Shown here piece by piece: positions 50,689 through 60,721 of a stretch of DNA of 64,000 nt (position 1 is its first letter; each line of letters opens with the position of its first letter). Source of the stretch: Phosphoribacter sp037046615 (lineage in GTDB: Bacteria > Actinomycetota > Actinomycetes > Actinomycetales > Dermatophilaceae); NCBI GenBank assembly GCA_037046615.1, contig JBAOHD010000017.1:1-64000 (forward strand), written 5' to 3'. The position numbers and the translations under genes were made by a program. Below the pieces are notes generated by a model that ran no database searches, was not told where the DNA came from, and worked only from the letters and a program-made list of their open reading frames with translations.

Positions 50689-51578
50689 GCCTTCCGGGTC
50701 TCCCGTCATTCCAGACGGCACCCGCAATGCCCGCGGCGTCCCGCGCCCGCACGCACCCTCGTCATGGGCGTCGTCAACGTCACGCCCGACTCGTTCAGCG
50801 ACGGCGGCGCATGGCTCGAGCCGGCGGCCGCGATCGCCCATGGCCGAGCGCTCCTGCGCCGACGGGGCCGACCTGCTGGACGTCGGCGGCGAGTCGACCC
50901 GGCCCGGAGCGCCCGCGTCCGTCGACCTTGACGACGAACTCGCGTCGCACGATCCCGGTCGTCCAGGCCCTCGCGGCCGAGGGAGCCACCGTCTCGGTCG
51001 ACACGATGCGCGCCGAGGTCGCCGCCGCGGCCCTCGACGCCGGCGCGACCATCGTCAACGACGTCAGCGGGGGCCTTGCCGACCCCGACATGCTCGGCCT
51101 CGTTGCCGCTCGCGGCGTGCGCTACATCGCCATGCACTGGCGCGGTCACAGCGCCGACATGCAGGACCCGCGCGGTCTACGGCGACGTCGTCGAGGACGT
51201 ATGCCGTGAGCTCACCGACCGTCGGGACGCGGCGCTGGCTGCCGGCATCGCCCCCGATCGGCTCGTCCTCGACCCGGGTCTCGGGTTCGCCAAGCTCCCC
51301 GAGCACAACTGGACCCTCACGGCATACCTCGACCGGATCGTCGCCCTCGGCCATCCGGTCCTGCTATGCCGCGTCCCGCAAGGGATTCCTCGGCCGGGTC
51401 GGGCGGCCCGAGGAGGCGCCGGCCGCGTCCCGTGACCGAGCGTGACATCGCGACGGCGGCCACGAGCGTCCTCGCCGCCGCGGCAGGGGCATGGGCCGTG
51501 CGGGTCCACGACGTCCGCGGGACGCGTGACGCCCTCGACGTCTGGGAGGCCGCTGCGGCCGCGAGGAGTCAGGTGTGA
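50685..51578 (+). CDS. folP: Dihydropteroate synthase (frame-broken)
   Basis: Joins pterin to p-aminobenzoate and is the sulfonamide target. GTG 50685 overlaps the folE stop. Motifs: LVMGVVNVTPDSFSDGG, DVGGESTRPGAP, SVDTMRAEVA, NDVSGG, LDPGLGFAK and SRKGFLGRVG in order. Extra bases near 50755, 50835, 50920, 50947, 51173, 51365 and 51425 break the frame. The end at 51578 overlaps the folB start. Confidence 0.9.
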
Positions 51579-52479
51579 CGAGCGACCGCATCACGATCAC
51601 CGGCGTCGTTGCGACCGGCCACCACGGCGTCTTCGACCACGAGAAGCCGTGACGGACAGCCCTTCGGAGTCGACGTCACCCTGTGAGCTGGATCTTCGTC
51701 CGGCCGGGGCAGCTCCGACGACCTCGCCGACACCGTCAACTACGGCGAAGTCGCGGCCGACATCGTCGCCCGGATCGAGGGGGAGCCCTTCGACCTCATC
51801 GAGCGGCTCGCCGCCGTCATCGCCGACGACGCCCTGCGCCGGCCGCTCGTCGACGCGGTCGAGGTCACGGTGCACAAGCCGCAGGCCCCCGTCGGCGTGC
51901 CGTTCGGCGACGTCACCGTGAGCGTGCACCGGCGACGTCCGGTGCCCGGTCGTCGTCGCGCTCGGCGCCAACCTCGGCGACCCGGTGGCGACCCTCGCGG
52001 CCGCAGTCGAACGCCTTCGGGGAACGTCTGGCTTTTCGGTCGTCGCTGTCTCGGATCTCGTCGAGACCGACCCGGTCGGAGGACCCGAGCAACCGGCATA
52101 CCTCAATGCCGTGGTGCTGGGCACCTGGGACGGCACCCCACACGACCTGCTGCGCGCCCTCCACGCGATCGAGGCCGGCCTCGGCCGCACCCGTGGGGTC
52201 CGGTGGGGGCCGCGCCTGGTCGACCTCGACCTCGTCCAGGTCGGGGAGCCGGGCGGGCGATCCGAGGTGCTCATCAGCGATGGCGACCTGAGCTTGCCGC
52301 ACCCCCGCGCCCACGAGCGCGCCTTCGTCCTCGTGCCGTGGCTCCAGATCGCCCCCGATGCCGCGATCCGGCTCGGCTCGCGCTGGAGCGACCCGGTCGC
52401 GTCAGTTGCCGACCTCGTGGCGGGCCTTGACGAGGCGACGCGCCGCGGCGTCCGACCAGGACCGCAGCGGCCATGGTGA
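51575..52479 (+). CDS. folBK: Dihydroneopterin aldolase fused to HPPK (FolB-FolK)
   Basis: The N-terminal part (GTG 51575, ITGVVATGHHGVFDHEK, then DLADTVNYGEVAADIVARI and VEVTVHKPQAPVGVPFGDV) is FolB, which cleaves dihydroneopterin. The second part (VVVALGANLGDPVATLAAAVERL, PAYLNAVVLG, RWGPRLVDLDLVQVG and LPHPRAHERAFVLVPW) is the pyrophosphokinase FolK. No stop lies between the two once extra bases near 51650, 51690 and 51943 are removed. A fused bifunctional enzyme is therefore the simplest reading, though a lost stop cannot be excluded. Confidence 0.82.
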
Positions 52480-52946
52480 CCTCCCGCGGGATCCGCCCGA
52501 TGCTGTTGCTCGTCGTCGCCGCCGTGACGTCGATCCTCACCGTCCTGGCGGCCCGATTGACCGGAGAGGCCACGGCAGCGCTGAGCCCACGGCAATGGGC
52601 GGGCATCCTTCCGCTCGCCCTCATGGCCGTTGTCGTGACGCTCGCGGGCATCATGGTCGCGCGGTGGCGCAGCGGCCGGGCCACCCCGCGGATCTCTCCG
52701 CTGTGGGCGGCTCGCACCCTCGTGCTCGGTCAGGCCAGCGCGCTCACCGGCGCTGCTCTGGTCGGCTGGTATGCCGCGCACGGCCTCCTGCTCTTGCCCG
52801 ACCTCGATGTCGACTCGCAGAAGGCGCGACTGTGGCTCGTCGGGGCCCACGTCGTCGCTGCCGGGGCAGTCAGCGTGGCGGGGATGATCACCCAGCGGCG
52901 CTGCCGGATCGACGAGCCGCCGTCATCGCAGGACCTGACGAGCTAG
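52473..52946 (+). CDS. DUF3180 membrane protein
   Basis: 157 residues, no frame break, overlapping the folK end. Four membrane segments in two pairs (MLLLVVAAVTSILTVLAAR, WAGILPLALMAVVVTLAGIM, LVLGQASALTGAALVGWYAA and LVGAHVVAAGAVSVAGMIT) and a short polar tail. This actinobacterial family regularly follows folK; its function is unknown. Confidence 0.85.
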   Translation: MVTSRGIRPMLLLVVAAVTSILTVLAARLTGEATAALSPRQWAGILPLALMAVVVTLAGIMVARWRSGRATPRISPLWAARTLVLGQASALTGAALVGWYAAHGLLLLPDLDVDSQKARLWLVGAHVVAAGAVSVAGMITQRRCRIDEPPSSQDLTS

Positions 52947-52988
52947 TCGAAGCCCGCACCCCTCCGAGCGGATGACCCTTCACGGTGG

Positions 52989-53756
52989 CTATTTGTGGAC
53001 GTCGCCGCCGATGGTGCCCATGGTCGCCGACAGCATCCCGGCTGCCACCCAATTCGGCCCTGCCCGAACGTATTTCGCCGTCTTCATCGCATGGGTGAGC
53101 GCGAGATAGCGGTCGTCGGGGGTGGGGGCGTAATAGAGGTACAGCGCCTCGTCACCGGCCAGGCCACTCGGGCAGACGAGCCCGGCGGGGTTGCTCCCGG
53201 TGGCCTTGAGGGCGACGGGTTCGACCTTGGCCTTGCAGGCGAAGGCAGCGGCCAGGTCGGTGACTGACCGGATCGCGCGCCAATCGACCGCCGACGCGGA
53301 GGTCGACAGGACCTTGGGCATCGTGCCGAGCGTCGTGTCGGTCGTCGAGGTGGGGGCGGATGTCGACGTGGGAGCCGATGTCGCGCTGCCTGCGCTGCCG
53401 GAAGGGTCAAGTGGGCTCACCGCCGCCGGGGTCGAGGCCGACGCCGTCGTGGCGGGGGTGGGATCGGCGGCGGCCGCGCCGGTGCCGGAGCACCGCGACA
53501 GGGTCACCAGGACCATCCCGATGAAGGCTCCGGCGGCCAGGAGGAGGGCGAGGCGGCGCCTGCGGTAGACCGCAGGTGGTGGCCGACGGGAGGGGCGTTG
53601 CGCGGGCCGCCGAGAGGGTCGTGCCGTCGGAGGTTGGGCCGAGCGCGGTGACGAGCGCTGGGCCGATCCCGGGGACGATTGGCGGCCTGGCGCCTTGGGT
53701 CCCGCGGACGGTTTGCGCGGCGGCGTCCGACGTCGTGGTGGCCCCCCGCGAGTCAT
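52989..53756 (-). CDS. Membrane-anchored protein of unknown function
   Basis: 255 residues from ATG 53756. A basic Pro/Arg/Ser-rich cytoplasmic N-terminus is followed by one membrane segment (LALLLAAGAFIGMVLVTLS), a Thr/Ser/Ala linker and an external domain of about 110 residues with FACKAKVEPVALKATG, GLVCPSGLAGDEALYLYYAP and DRYLALTHAMKTAKYVRAG. Two cysteines in the domain could pair. No family is recognised. Its start overlaps the stop of the NuoD-like gene as ATGA, so the two are made together. Confidence 0.7.
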   Translation of the reverse strand: MTRGGPPRRRTPPRKPSAGPKAPGRQSSPGSAQRSSPRSAQPPTARPSRRPAQRPSRRPPPAVYRRRRLALLLAAGAFIGMVLVTLSRCSGTGAAAADPTPATTASASTPAAVSPLDPSGSAGSATSAPTSTSAPTSTTDTTLGTMPKVLSTSASAVDWRAIRSVTDLAAAFACKAKVEPVALKATGSNPAGLVCPSGLAGDEALYLYYAPTPDDRYLALTHAMKTAKYVRAGPNWVAAGMLSATMGTIGGDVHK

Positions 53757-55001
53757 TTGTCCACATCCCCCATCACGAACGGCACGGACGCGATCACGTC
53801 CGCGACCGCGGTCACCGGCGTGCCCGGGAGCATCGCGGCCAGCGCCGCCACGGTGGCCCATGACGGCGTCCGCAACGCTAACCGAGCCGGCGTCTTCCCT
53901 CCGCGCGACACGAGGAAGACCCCAGCCAGCCCGAGCGGACTCTCGGTCGCGGCATACCACTGACCCTCAGGCACCCGGACGACCTTGGGCAGCTTGATCG
54001 AGATCGGGCCTGGGCCCGCGGCGGCCAGGCCTTCCAGGCACCGCGTCACCAGGTCGAGGGTGGCCCGGGACTCTTCGATGAGGACCGCCCACCGATCGCG
54101 CGCGTCACCGCCCGGAGCGCCGTCGCGGACGACCGGCTCGGGCGGGCACGCGGCATACGCGAGGTAGGGCTGGCTGAGGCGTAGGTCGAGAGCCGAGCCC
54201 ACTCGCGCGACCGACGGGTCCGGTCGCGCCGAAGCCCTCGGCAGCTTCGCGCGTCAGCACCCCGAGGTTGGTATGCCGTTGCGCCACAGCGGACTCCGCG
54301 AATGCGGCGGCAGCCTCGTCGAGGATGGGTCCGACCGCTCGGACAGCCAGCCTCACCCGGTCCTCCCAACCCGTCGGTGAGTCGACCCGCAGGCCGCCGA
54401 TCGCGGTCACCATCGGGTGCATCCGCGTGCCCGCATAGTCGTCGAGCACGTTGATGACGGCGTCCACGGCCGCCGACGTATCGGCGATCCGCCGGCGCGG
54501 GGACACGGGCGGCACATCGGGGTGCGGAGCGGCGCCGATGAAGACCAGATGGCTGTGCAGACGGGAGAGTTCCGCGAGCACCATCCGCAGCCAGGTCGCC
54601 CGCTCGGGGACGACCATCCCCAGCGCCGATTCGACGACGAGAGCGACGGTCAGCTCGCCGGCGAATCCGCCGAGCCAGTCATGGCGGTTGGCCAGCGCGA
54701 GGATCTGGCGGTAATCGCGCACCTCGAAGAGCTTCTCGGCGCCTCGATGGACCGACCCGATGATCGGGTCGGCGGCCACGACGGTGTCGCCTTCGACCGT
54801 CAGGCGCAGCCGCAGCGCACCGTGCCCGGCCGGATGCCCGGCCGGCAGCGCGATCCGCGTCACCCCGTCGTCCAATCCCATGGGCCCGGTGGCCCAGAGC
54901 TGGGTATGCCGTGCGCCCGGGTTGCCCGAGGCGGCCGGGCTGCCCGGGTTGGCCGGGTCGCCCGGGTTGGCCGGGGTGACGGCGGTGACGGCGGGCGGCA
55001 T
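53753..55001 (-). CDS. Orphan NuoD-like (complex I 49-kDa/hydrogenase large subunit family) protein
   Basis: About 415 residues from ATG 55001. The stretch RIALPAGHPAGHGALRLRL is followed by VVAADPIIGSVHRGAEKLFEVRDYRQ, LALANRHDWLGG and LRMVLAELSRLHSHLVFIG, which line up with the quinone-pocket region of NuoD. An extra base near 54215 breaks the frame. No other nuo genes are nearby and the expected partner subunits are absent. It is either a specialised paralogue or part of an unknown complex with the downstream membrane-anchored protein. Confidence 0.75.
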
Positions 55002-55104
55002 ACGGCCAAGTCTCCCAAATGGTGGGGCGCACTCGCGTCGGGCCGCCGCGGGCCGGCCTCTACAGTGGGCTCTTCGTGCCGCTCGGCCCCCCGAAGGAGC
55101 CCTC

Positions 55105-56322
55105 ATGCGCGTCGCCGATGTCGCCGACGTCCTCGACCTCACCGACCCTGCCATTGTCGCGGACCCGTATGCCGCGCTCGCCGCCGCCCGCGCGGTGGCT
55201 CCGGTCGCCTGGCACTCCGGGCTCGGGATGTATGTCGCGACGAGTCATGCCGCGTGCAACGCCGTGCTGCGAGACCGAGCCCTCGGGCGGATCTTCCAGG
55301 TGCGCGAACCCGACACCGACGACCTGTGGGCGACCTTCAACTGGCTGCACGCTGACTCGATCCTCGACAGCGAGCCCCCCAAGCACACCCGGCTGCGACG
55401 CCTCATCGCTGGCGCCTTCGGCCGCGGCCACGTGCAGCGGCTCGCGCCGCGGATCGCGGAGCTCACCGACCACCTCGTCGAGGATTGCGCCCAGGCGATG
55501 GCCGATGAGGGGGAGGTCGACGTCATCGCCGCGCTCGCCGAACCCCTGCCGGTGCTTGTCATCGCCGAGCTCCTCGGCTTCCCGGAGTCCGACCAACACC
55601 TCCTCCGTCCGTGGTCTCAGGCGATCGTCAAGATGTATGAGGTGTCGCGCACGCCCGCGGAGGAAGCGGCGGCCCAGCAGGCCAGCCGCGAGTTCGCGGC
55701 ATACGTCGAGCAGCTTGCGACTGCCCGCGCGGCGGCGCCGGGCGACGACCTCCTGTCGGACCTCGTCGCCGCCCGCGACGGCACCGATCGGCTGTCTCCG
55801 CGGGAACTTGTCGCCACGGCGGTCCTGCTGCTCAACGCGGGCCACGAGGCCAGCGTCAACGGATTCGGCAACGGCCTGGCCTCGCTCCTGGGCAGCACGG
55901 CATACACCTCTGGCGCGTGGTCACCGAGCGGCGAATGGGACCCAGCCGTCCTCGTCGAGGAGATGCTCCGCCACGACTCGCCCCTGCACCTGTTCGAGCG
56001 GACGGCGACGGCCTCCACGTCTATCGGCGATGTCGCCCTTGCGCCCGGGGACAAGATCGCGGCGCTGCTCGGCGCCGCCAACCGCGATCCTGCCCTCTTC
56101 GCCGACCCCGACGTTTTCGACCCGACACGGGACCCCAATCCTCACCTCGCTTTCGGGGCCGGCATCCACTTCTGCGTGGGCGCGCCATTGGCCCGGCTCG
56201 AACTCGCAACCTCGGTGTCGCGGCTGTTCGCTCGATGGCCACAGCTGCGCGTTGTCGCCGCCGAGCGAAGGCCGACCTTCGTGCTGCGTGGCTTCGAGCG
56301 GCTCATCATCGCGCCGGCCTGA
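55105..56322 (+). CDS. Cytochrome P450
   Basis: 405 residues without a frame break; GAAGGAG precedes ATG 55105. The haem-binding motif FGAGIHFCVGAPLARLE holds the axial Cys (nt about 56176). The I-helix motif is LLNAGHEASVNGF, where Ser replaces the usual Thr of AGxxT. The K-helix is EEMLRHDSPLHLFERTA. It needs a ferredoxin and reductase from elsewhere. The substrate is unknown. It stands alone between the divergent NuoD-like gene and the nad genes. Confidence 0.92.
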   Translation: MRVADVADVLDLTDPAIVADPYAALAAARAVAPVAWHSGLGMYVATSHAACNAVLRDRALGRIFQVREPDTDDLWATFNWLHADSILDSEPPKHTRLRRLIAGAFGRGHVQRLAPRIAELTDHLVEDCAQAMADEGEVDVIAALAEPLPVLVIAELLGFPESDQHLLRPWSQAIVKMYEVSRTPAEEAAAQQASREFAAYVEQLATARAAAPGDDLLSDLVAARDGTDRLSPRELVATAVLLLNAGHEASVNGFGNGLASLLGSTAYTSGAWSPSGEWDPAVLVEEMLRHDSPLHLFERTATASTSIGDVALAPGDKIAALLGAANRDPALFADPDVFDPTRDPNPHLAFGAGIHFCVGAPLARLELATSVSRLFARWPQLRVVAAERRPTFVLRGFERLIIAPA

Positions 56323-56384
56323 TCGCCGGCGCCGGACATACGCCGGCGTAGGTTGCCGGAATGGCGCTGGCGTAGGTTGCTGGA

Positions 56385-57149
56385 ATGACGACTCACCGAG
56401 CCGCCGCTCCGCCTCCCTCCGCACCCCGGTTGCGGGTGGGGCTCATCGGCGCCGGCCGGGCGGGGGTCGTCGTGGCGGCGGCTCTCGCGCGAGTCGGTCA
56501 CGTCACCGTTGCCGTATCCGCCGTCAGTGACCACTCGCGAGACCGCGCCGCGCTCGTCCTGCCTGGGGTGCCGGTCGTGGACGCCACCGACGTGCCCAAG
56601 GACGCCGACCTTGTGCTCCTCGCGGTGCCCGAGGACGACCTGACGGCGCTCGTGCAGGGCCTCGTCGCGACGTCCTCGTTGCACCCGGGCCAGATCCTCG
56701 TCCACCTCTCACCAGCACAGGGGATCGCGCCACTCGAAGCGGCGGTGGGCTGCGACGTCCTGCCCCTGGCGATCCACCCGGCCGTCGCGCTCGCGGGCCG
56801 CCCCTCCGACGTCGACCGCCTGGTCGGGGCGAGCGTCGCCGTGACGACGCTGCGAGCCCTCCGCCCGCTCGCCGAGGCCCTCGTCCTGGAGATCGGCGGC
56901 GAACCGGTGTGGCTGGAAGAGGAAGACCGCATGGCGTATGCCGCGGCCCTGGCCGCCGTGCGCGAGAGCATCACGGGTGTGGTCGGTGCTGCTGGCACCG
57001 TCCTGGCCGACTGTGGCGTCGAACACGTGGACCGGATCCTGGGGCCGTTGGCGCACAGCGCGACAGACGAGGCGCTGGAGGCGAGTAGCGTGTCTGCCCA
57101 GCGATCGGTCGATCGGCACTCCCCCCACACGCGCAAGGAGCACCCGTGA
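56385..57149 (+). CDS. Rossmann-fold DUF2520 protein
   Basis: 254 residues. An N-terminal NAD(P)-type fold (LRVGLIGAGRAGVVVAAALARVG, LVLLAVPEDDLTAL and ILVHLSPAQGI) and a C-terminal helical domain (AYAAALAAVRESITGVVGAAG and HVDRILGPLAHSATDEAL) match the DUF2520/ketopantoate-reductase-like family. In many actinobacteria it is followed by panC and panD; here nadB follows directly with a four-base overlap. The protein is somewhat short for the family, so its last 25 residues may be read in the wrong frame. Confidence 0.75.
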   Translation: MTTHRAAAPPPSAPRLRVGLIGAGRAGVVVAAALARVGHVTVAVSAVSDHSRDRAALVLPGVPVVDATDVPKDADLVLLAVPEDDLTALVQGLVATSSLHPGQILVHLSPAQGIAPLEAAVGCDVLPLAIHPAVALAGRPSDVDRLVGASVAVTTLRALRPLAEALVLEIGGEPVWLEEEDRMAYAAALAAVRESITGVVGAAGTVLADCGVEHVDRILGPLAHSATDEALEASSVSAQRSVDRHSPHTRKEHP

Positions 57150-58860
57150 GCGAGCCCATGAAGGCTCCCACCCTGCGGATCCCCAGGTGGCTGTCTGCCC
57201 CGGCGCCGGGATGGACGACAGCCGCGGACGTCGTCGTGGTCGGATCGGGCATCGCGGGCCTCACCGCGACACTGCGGCTGCGCGAGCAGGGCGCCACAGT
57301 CTTGCTCGTGACCAAGACTGTGCTCAATGAGGGCTCGACCCTCTGGGCGCAGGGTGGGATCGCCGCCGCGATGGACGACGAGGATTCTCCCGAGGAGCAC
57401 CTGCAGGACACCCTCGTGGCCGGCGTGGGGATCTGCGACGTCGACGCCGTCACCGCGCTGGTCAACGAGGGCCCAGCTCGGGTGCGCGAACTCGTCGCTC
57501 GCGGAGCCGAATTCGATCGCGGCAGTGACGGTGAGATCTCGCTGACCCGCGAGGGCGGGCACCACCGTGACCGCATCCTCCACGCCGGCGGGGACGCCAC
57601 CGGGCGCGAGATCAGCCGAGCGCTCATCGAGGCCCTGCACCTCGTGCAGGACGACCCTGGCATCGAGGTCATCGAGCATGCCCTCGTCGTCGACCTCCTC
57701 CAGGACGAGTCGGGGCGCGTCTGTGGCGCCACGCTCCACGTCATCGGCGAGGGCCAGATCGACGGGGTCGGTGCGGTGCACTGCCGAGCTGTGGTCCTGG
57801 CCACCGGTGGCCTGGGCCAGATCTACTCCTCGACGACCAACCCTCCGGTCGCCACCGGGGACGGCATGGCCATCGCTCTGCGCGCGGGGGCGGTCCTCGC
57901 CGACCTCGAGTTCGTCCAGTTCCACCCCACGGTGCTCTACCTCGGCGACGCATCGCGGGGCCAGCAGCCGCTGATCTCCGAGGCGGTGCGCGGTGAGGGC
58001 GCTTTCCTCGTCGACAAAGACGGCCTGCGCTTCATGCAGGGCGTCCACCCTCTGGCCGACCTCGCTCCTCGCGATGTCGTGTCGCGAGCCATCGTCGCGC
58101 AGACTGGCCAAGACCGGCTCCGACCACGTCTTCCTCGACTGTCGCCACCTCGGCCGAGAGTTCCTCGAGAAGCGGTTTCCCTCGATCGTGGCGTCGTGCC
58201 GGGAGCACGGCTTCGACATGGCGACCGACCTGCTGCCGGTCGCCCCTGCCCAGCACTACGCCAGCGGTGGGGTGCGCACCGACCTGCACGGCCGAGCCTC
58301 CCTCGCAGGGCTTTACGCCTGCGGTGAGTGCTCGTGCACCGGTGTCCACGGCGCCAACCGCCTCGCGTCCAACTCCCTGCTCGAAGGTCTGGTCTTCGCC
58401 CACCGGATCGCCGACGACATCACCGCCCGGTTCGCCGCCGGTGAACTCCCTGCCACGACTCCGACCCCCGCCAAGACTCACCGCGGCTGCGACGACTGCA
58501 CCCTCGTCAAATCCGGGCACCGCAAGGCGATCCAGCGCTCGATGACCCGCGGGTCCGGTGTCGGTCCGATCGGCCGACGTCGATGGCCGCCACGAGGGGC
58601 AAGCTGGCCGACCTCGCGGCCGCAGCCGACGGGGTCGAAGGTGGCCCCAAGTCTTGGTCGACGACCAACCTTCTGCAGCTCGGTCAGGCTCCTCACCGAG
58701 GTCGCCGCACCGCCGCGCGGAGACCCGCGGCGGGCACGTCCGCAGCGACTACCCCGAACGCGACGACGACACCTGGCTCGGCCACACCTACGCCCTGCGC
58801 GAGGCCGATGGCACGGTCACCCTCACCTTCCACCCCACGGCACCCCAGGACCTCTCGTGA
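57146..58860 (+). CDS. nadB: L-aspartate oxidase (frame-broken)
   Basis: Flavoenzyme that turns aspartate into iminoaspartate for NAD synthesis. GTG 57146 follows CAAGGAG. FAD fold VVVVGSGIAGLTATLRL, then STLWAQGGIAAAM, GGHHRDRILHAGGDATGRE, FHPTVLYL and HYASGGVRTD, LYACGECSCTGVHGANRLASNSLLEGL. Extra bases near 58107, 58562 and 58700 break the frame. The C-terminal helix ends at 58860 and overlaps nadC by four bases. nadA is not in the window. Confidence 0.9.
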
Positions 58861-59750
58861 ACCCTGACCTCGCACTTCCCCGCCGCCGACGCGCGCGAGC
58901 TCGTCCGCGTCGCGCTCGCCGAAGACCTCGGTCCGCGTGGCCTTGACGTCACGACCCTCGCCACCATCCCCGCCGACCAGGAGGCCGCAGCGGAGGTGGT
59001 CGCCCGGGCACGCCGGTGTCGTGGCCGGCATGCCGGTCATCGCGGAGGTCCTCACCCAGGGTGCCGCGCTCATCGACAGCCCCGCGCCGGCGGTGCGCAC
59101 GCTCGTGGCCGACGGCACGCGGGTCGCACGCGGAGATGTCCTCGCGCAGGTGACCGGCCCGATCCGGGTCATCCTCATCGCCGAGCGCACCCTGCTCAAC
59201 ATCATGAGCCGCCTGTCGGGGGTCGCGACCCACACCCGCCGATGGGCCGATGCAACTCGACGGGACGAGCGCGATGGTCCTCGACACGCGCAAGACGACC
59301 CCAGGGATGCGTCACCTGGAGAAGTACGCCGTCCGCGCGGGCGGCGGCACCAACAAGCGCATGGGCCTTTACGACTGCGCGATGATCAAGGACAACCACA
59401 AGCTGGCCGCGGGGAGCGTGTCCGCGGCATACGAGTCGATCCGGCGCACCTTCCCCGACGTCGACATCCAGGTCGAGGTGACGACGGTCGCCGAAGCGCT
59501 CGAGGCGTATGCCGTGGGGGCGCGCTTCATCATGTGCGACAACATGTCGGTCCCACTCCTGCGGCAGACGGTTGAGGCCCTGCGCGCCGAGGCCGAGCCG
59601 GTCGAGATCGAGGCCACCGGCGGGCTCACCCTCGAGGTGGCCCGCGAGTATGCGCAGACCGGGGTGGACTACCTCTCGGTCGGTGGCCTGACCCACTCGA
59701 GCCCCATCCTCGACATCGCGCTCGACCTCGTGGGCGAGCAAGCGGGCTGA
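58857..59750 (+). CDS. nadC: Nicotinate-nucleotide pyrophosphorylase (quinolinate phosphoribosyltransferase)
   Basis: Makes nicotinate mononucleotide from quinolinate and PRPP. Motifs: LVRVALAEDLGPRGLDVTT, RTLLNIMSRLSGVATHTRR, VLDTRKTTPGMRHLEKYAV, GGGTNKRMGLYD and LTHSSPILDIALDL. Three extra bases near 58875, 59010 and 59252 give the frame order 0, 1, 2, 0. About 297 residues. It ends 18 bases before the convergent AAA ATPase gene. Confidence 0.9.
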
Positions 59751-59768
59751 CCGCCGAGTCGCTGCGGG

Positions 59769-60560
59769 TCAGGCCTCGGTGACGTGCCGGAGGAACTGGT
59801 GCGGTGCGGCGAGGAAGCGCCGGTATTGCTCCACGGCGGCGAGGTCGGCCCAGGCCGTGCGGTGGAAGCCGCGCTCGTCGAGTTGGAGGATCGTCGCGCC
59901 GGGGATCGCCGCGACGACAGGTGAGTGGGTCGCGACGAGCACCTGGCACCCCCTTCGTCGGGACAGCGCCGTGAGCTCGCCGACGAGCGCCAACTGAGCC
60001 TCGAACGCCAGCCCGGCCTCCGGCTCGTCCATGACGAAGAAGCCCGGGCCGCGGAACCGTCGCGAGGACAACAGCGCGAGGAAGGTCTCGCCGTGACTGA
60101 GCCGGGCGAACGTCGGGTCGGTGGTGCCGCCGAGCGCGTCCGGGGCGGTCGCGTCGAGATAGCCGACGAGGCCGTGGAGCGTCTCGCCGCGCACGAAGTA
60201 GCCCCAGCGGCTGCCCCCTGGTCCGCGGACGAGGGTCAACTCCTGGTGCAACGGAGACTCGCTGTCGTAGGTGCGGTGTTGAGCGCCGGTCGACCCGCCT
60301 TCGGGCGCCAGGCCGAAGGCCATGGCGATCGCCTCCACGATTGTCGACTTGCCGCTGCCGTTGGCGCCGACGAGGACCGTCGCGGGCCCGAGGTCGAGCC
60401 CCTCGGCGAGGAGGGTCGCGACCGCCGGCACTGTCGCCGGCCACTGATCGGCGACGAGATAGCCCAGCCCCTCCTCGTCACCGTCAGGATCGAGCGGGCG
60501 CCGACGCTCCACCCGGCGCACCGGCAGTGGTGCGAGCCGGTCGAATCGTGTCGGCGGCAT
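59769..60560 (-). CDS. AAA-family ATPase, RecF/SMC-like
   Basis: 263 residues from ATG 60560, no frame break. Walker A VLVGANGSGKSTIVEAIAMAFGL, signature-like FARLSHGETFLALLSSR, Walker B GFFVMDEPEAGLAFE and a final His switch VLVATHSPVVAAI. This minimal ABC-ATPase without coiled coil is a widespread family of unknown function, sometimes linked to DNA repair or phage defence (OLD-like ATPases without the TOPRIM part). No TOPRIM or nuclease gene is adjacent here. The start lies in a GGCATAC word. Confidence 0.82.
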   Translation of the reverse strand: MPPTRFDRLAPLPVRRVERRRPLDPDGDEEGLGYLVADQWPATVPAVATLLAEGLDLGPATVLVGANGSGKSTIVEAIAMAFGLAPEGGSTGAQHRTYDSESPLHQELTLVRGPGGSRWGYFVRGETLHGLVGYLDATAPDALGGTTDPTFARLSHGETFLALLSSRRFRGPGFFVMDEPEAGLAFEAQLALVGELTALSRRRGCQVLVATHSPVVAAIPGATILQLDERGFHRTAWADLAAVEQYRRFLAAPHQFLRHVTEA

Positions 60561-60620
60561 ACGCAGCACGCTAGCTGCCTGCGCCGACAGGGCGACCCGT
60601 AGGTGGCCGGCGCGAGATGC

Positions 60621-60661
60621 CAGAAGTGGTCGTCTCCCAGTCTGGGAGACGACCACTTCTG
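60621..60661. terminator. Perfect 20-base hairpin downstream of the M43-type protease gene
   Basis: CAGAAGTGGTCGTCTCCCAG and its exact complement (60621-60640 and 60642-60661) meet with one base between them. It lies between the end of the metalloprotease gene and the start of the AAA ATPase gene, both on the minus strand. A terminator is the likely role, but a 20-base perfect stem of mixed composition is longer than usual and no T run follows. Confidence 0.65.
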
Positions 60662-60721
60662 CGATGTCACGAGGCGGCAGCCCCGATGGATCCGGTGGTT
60701 CCGATGGATCAGGTGGATGCG

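Noticed and set aside
59769..60560. The AAA ATPase as an OLD-family or Gabija-like defence protein
   Set aside because: It lacks the TOPRIM domain and no helicase or nuclease partner is adjacent; neighbours are housekeeping genes.
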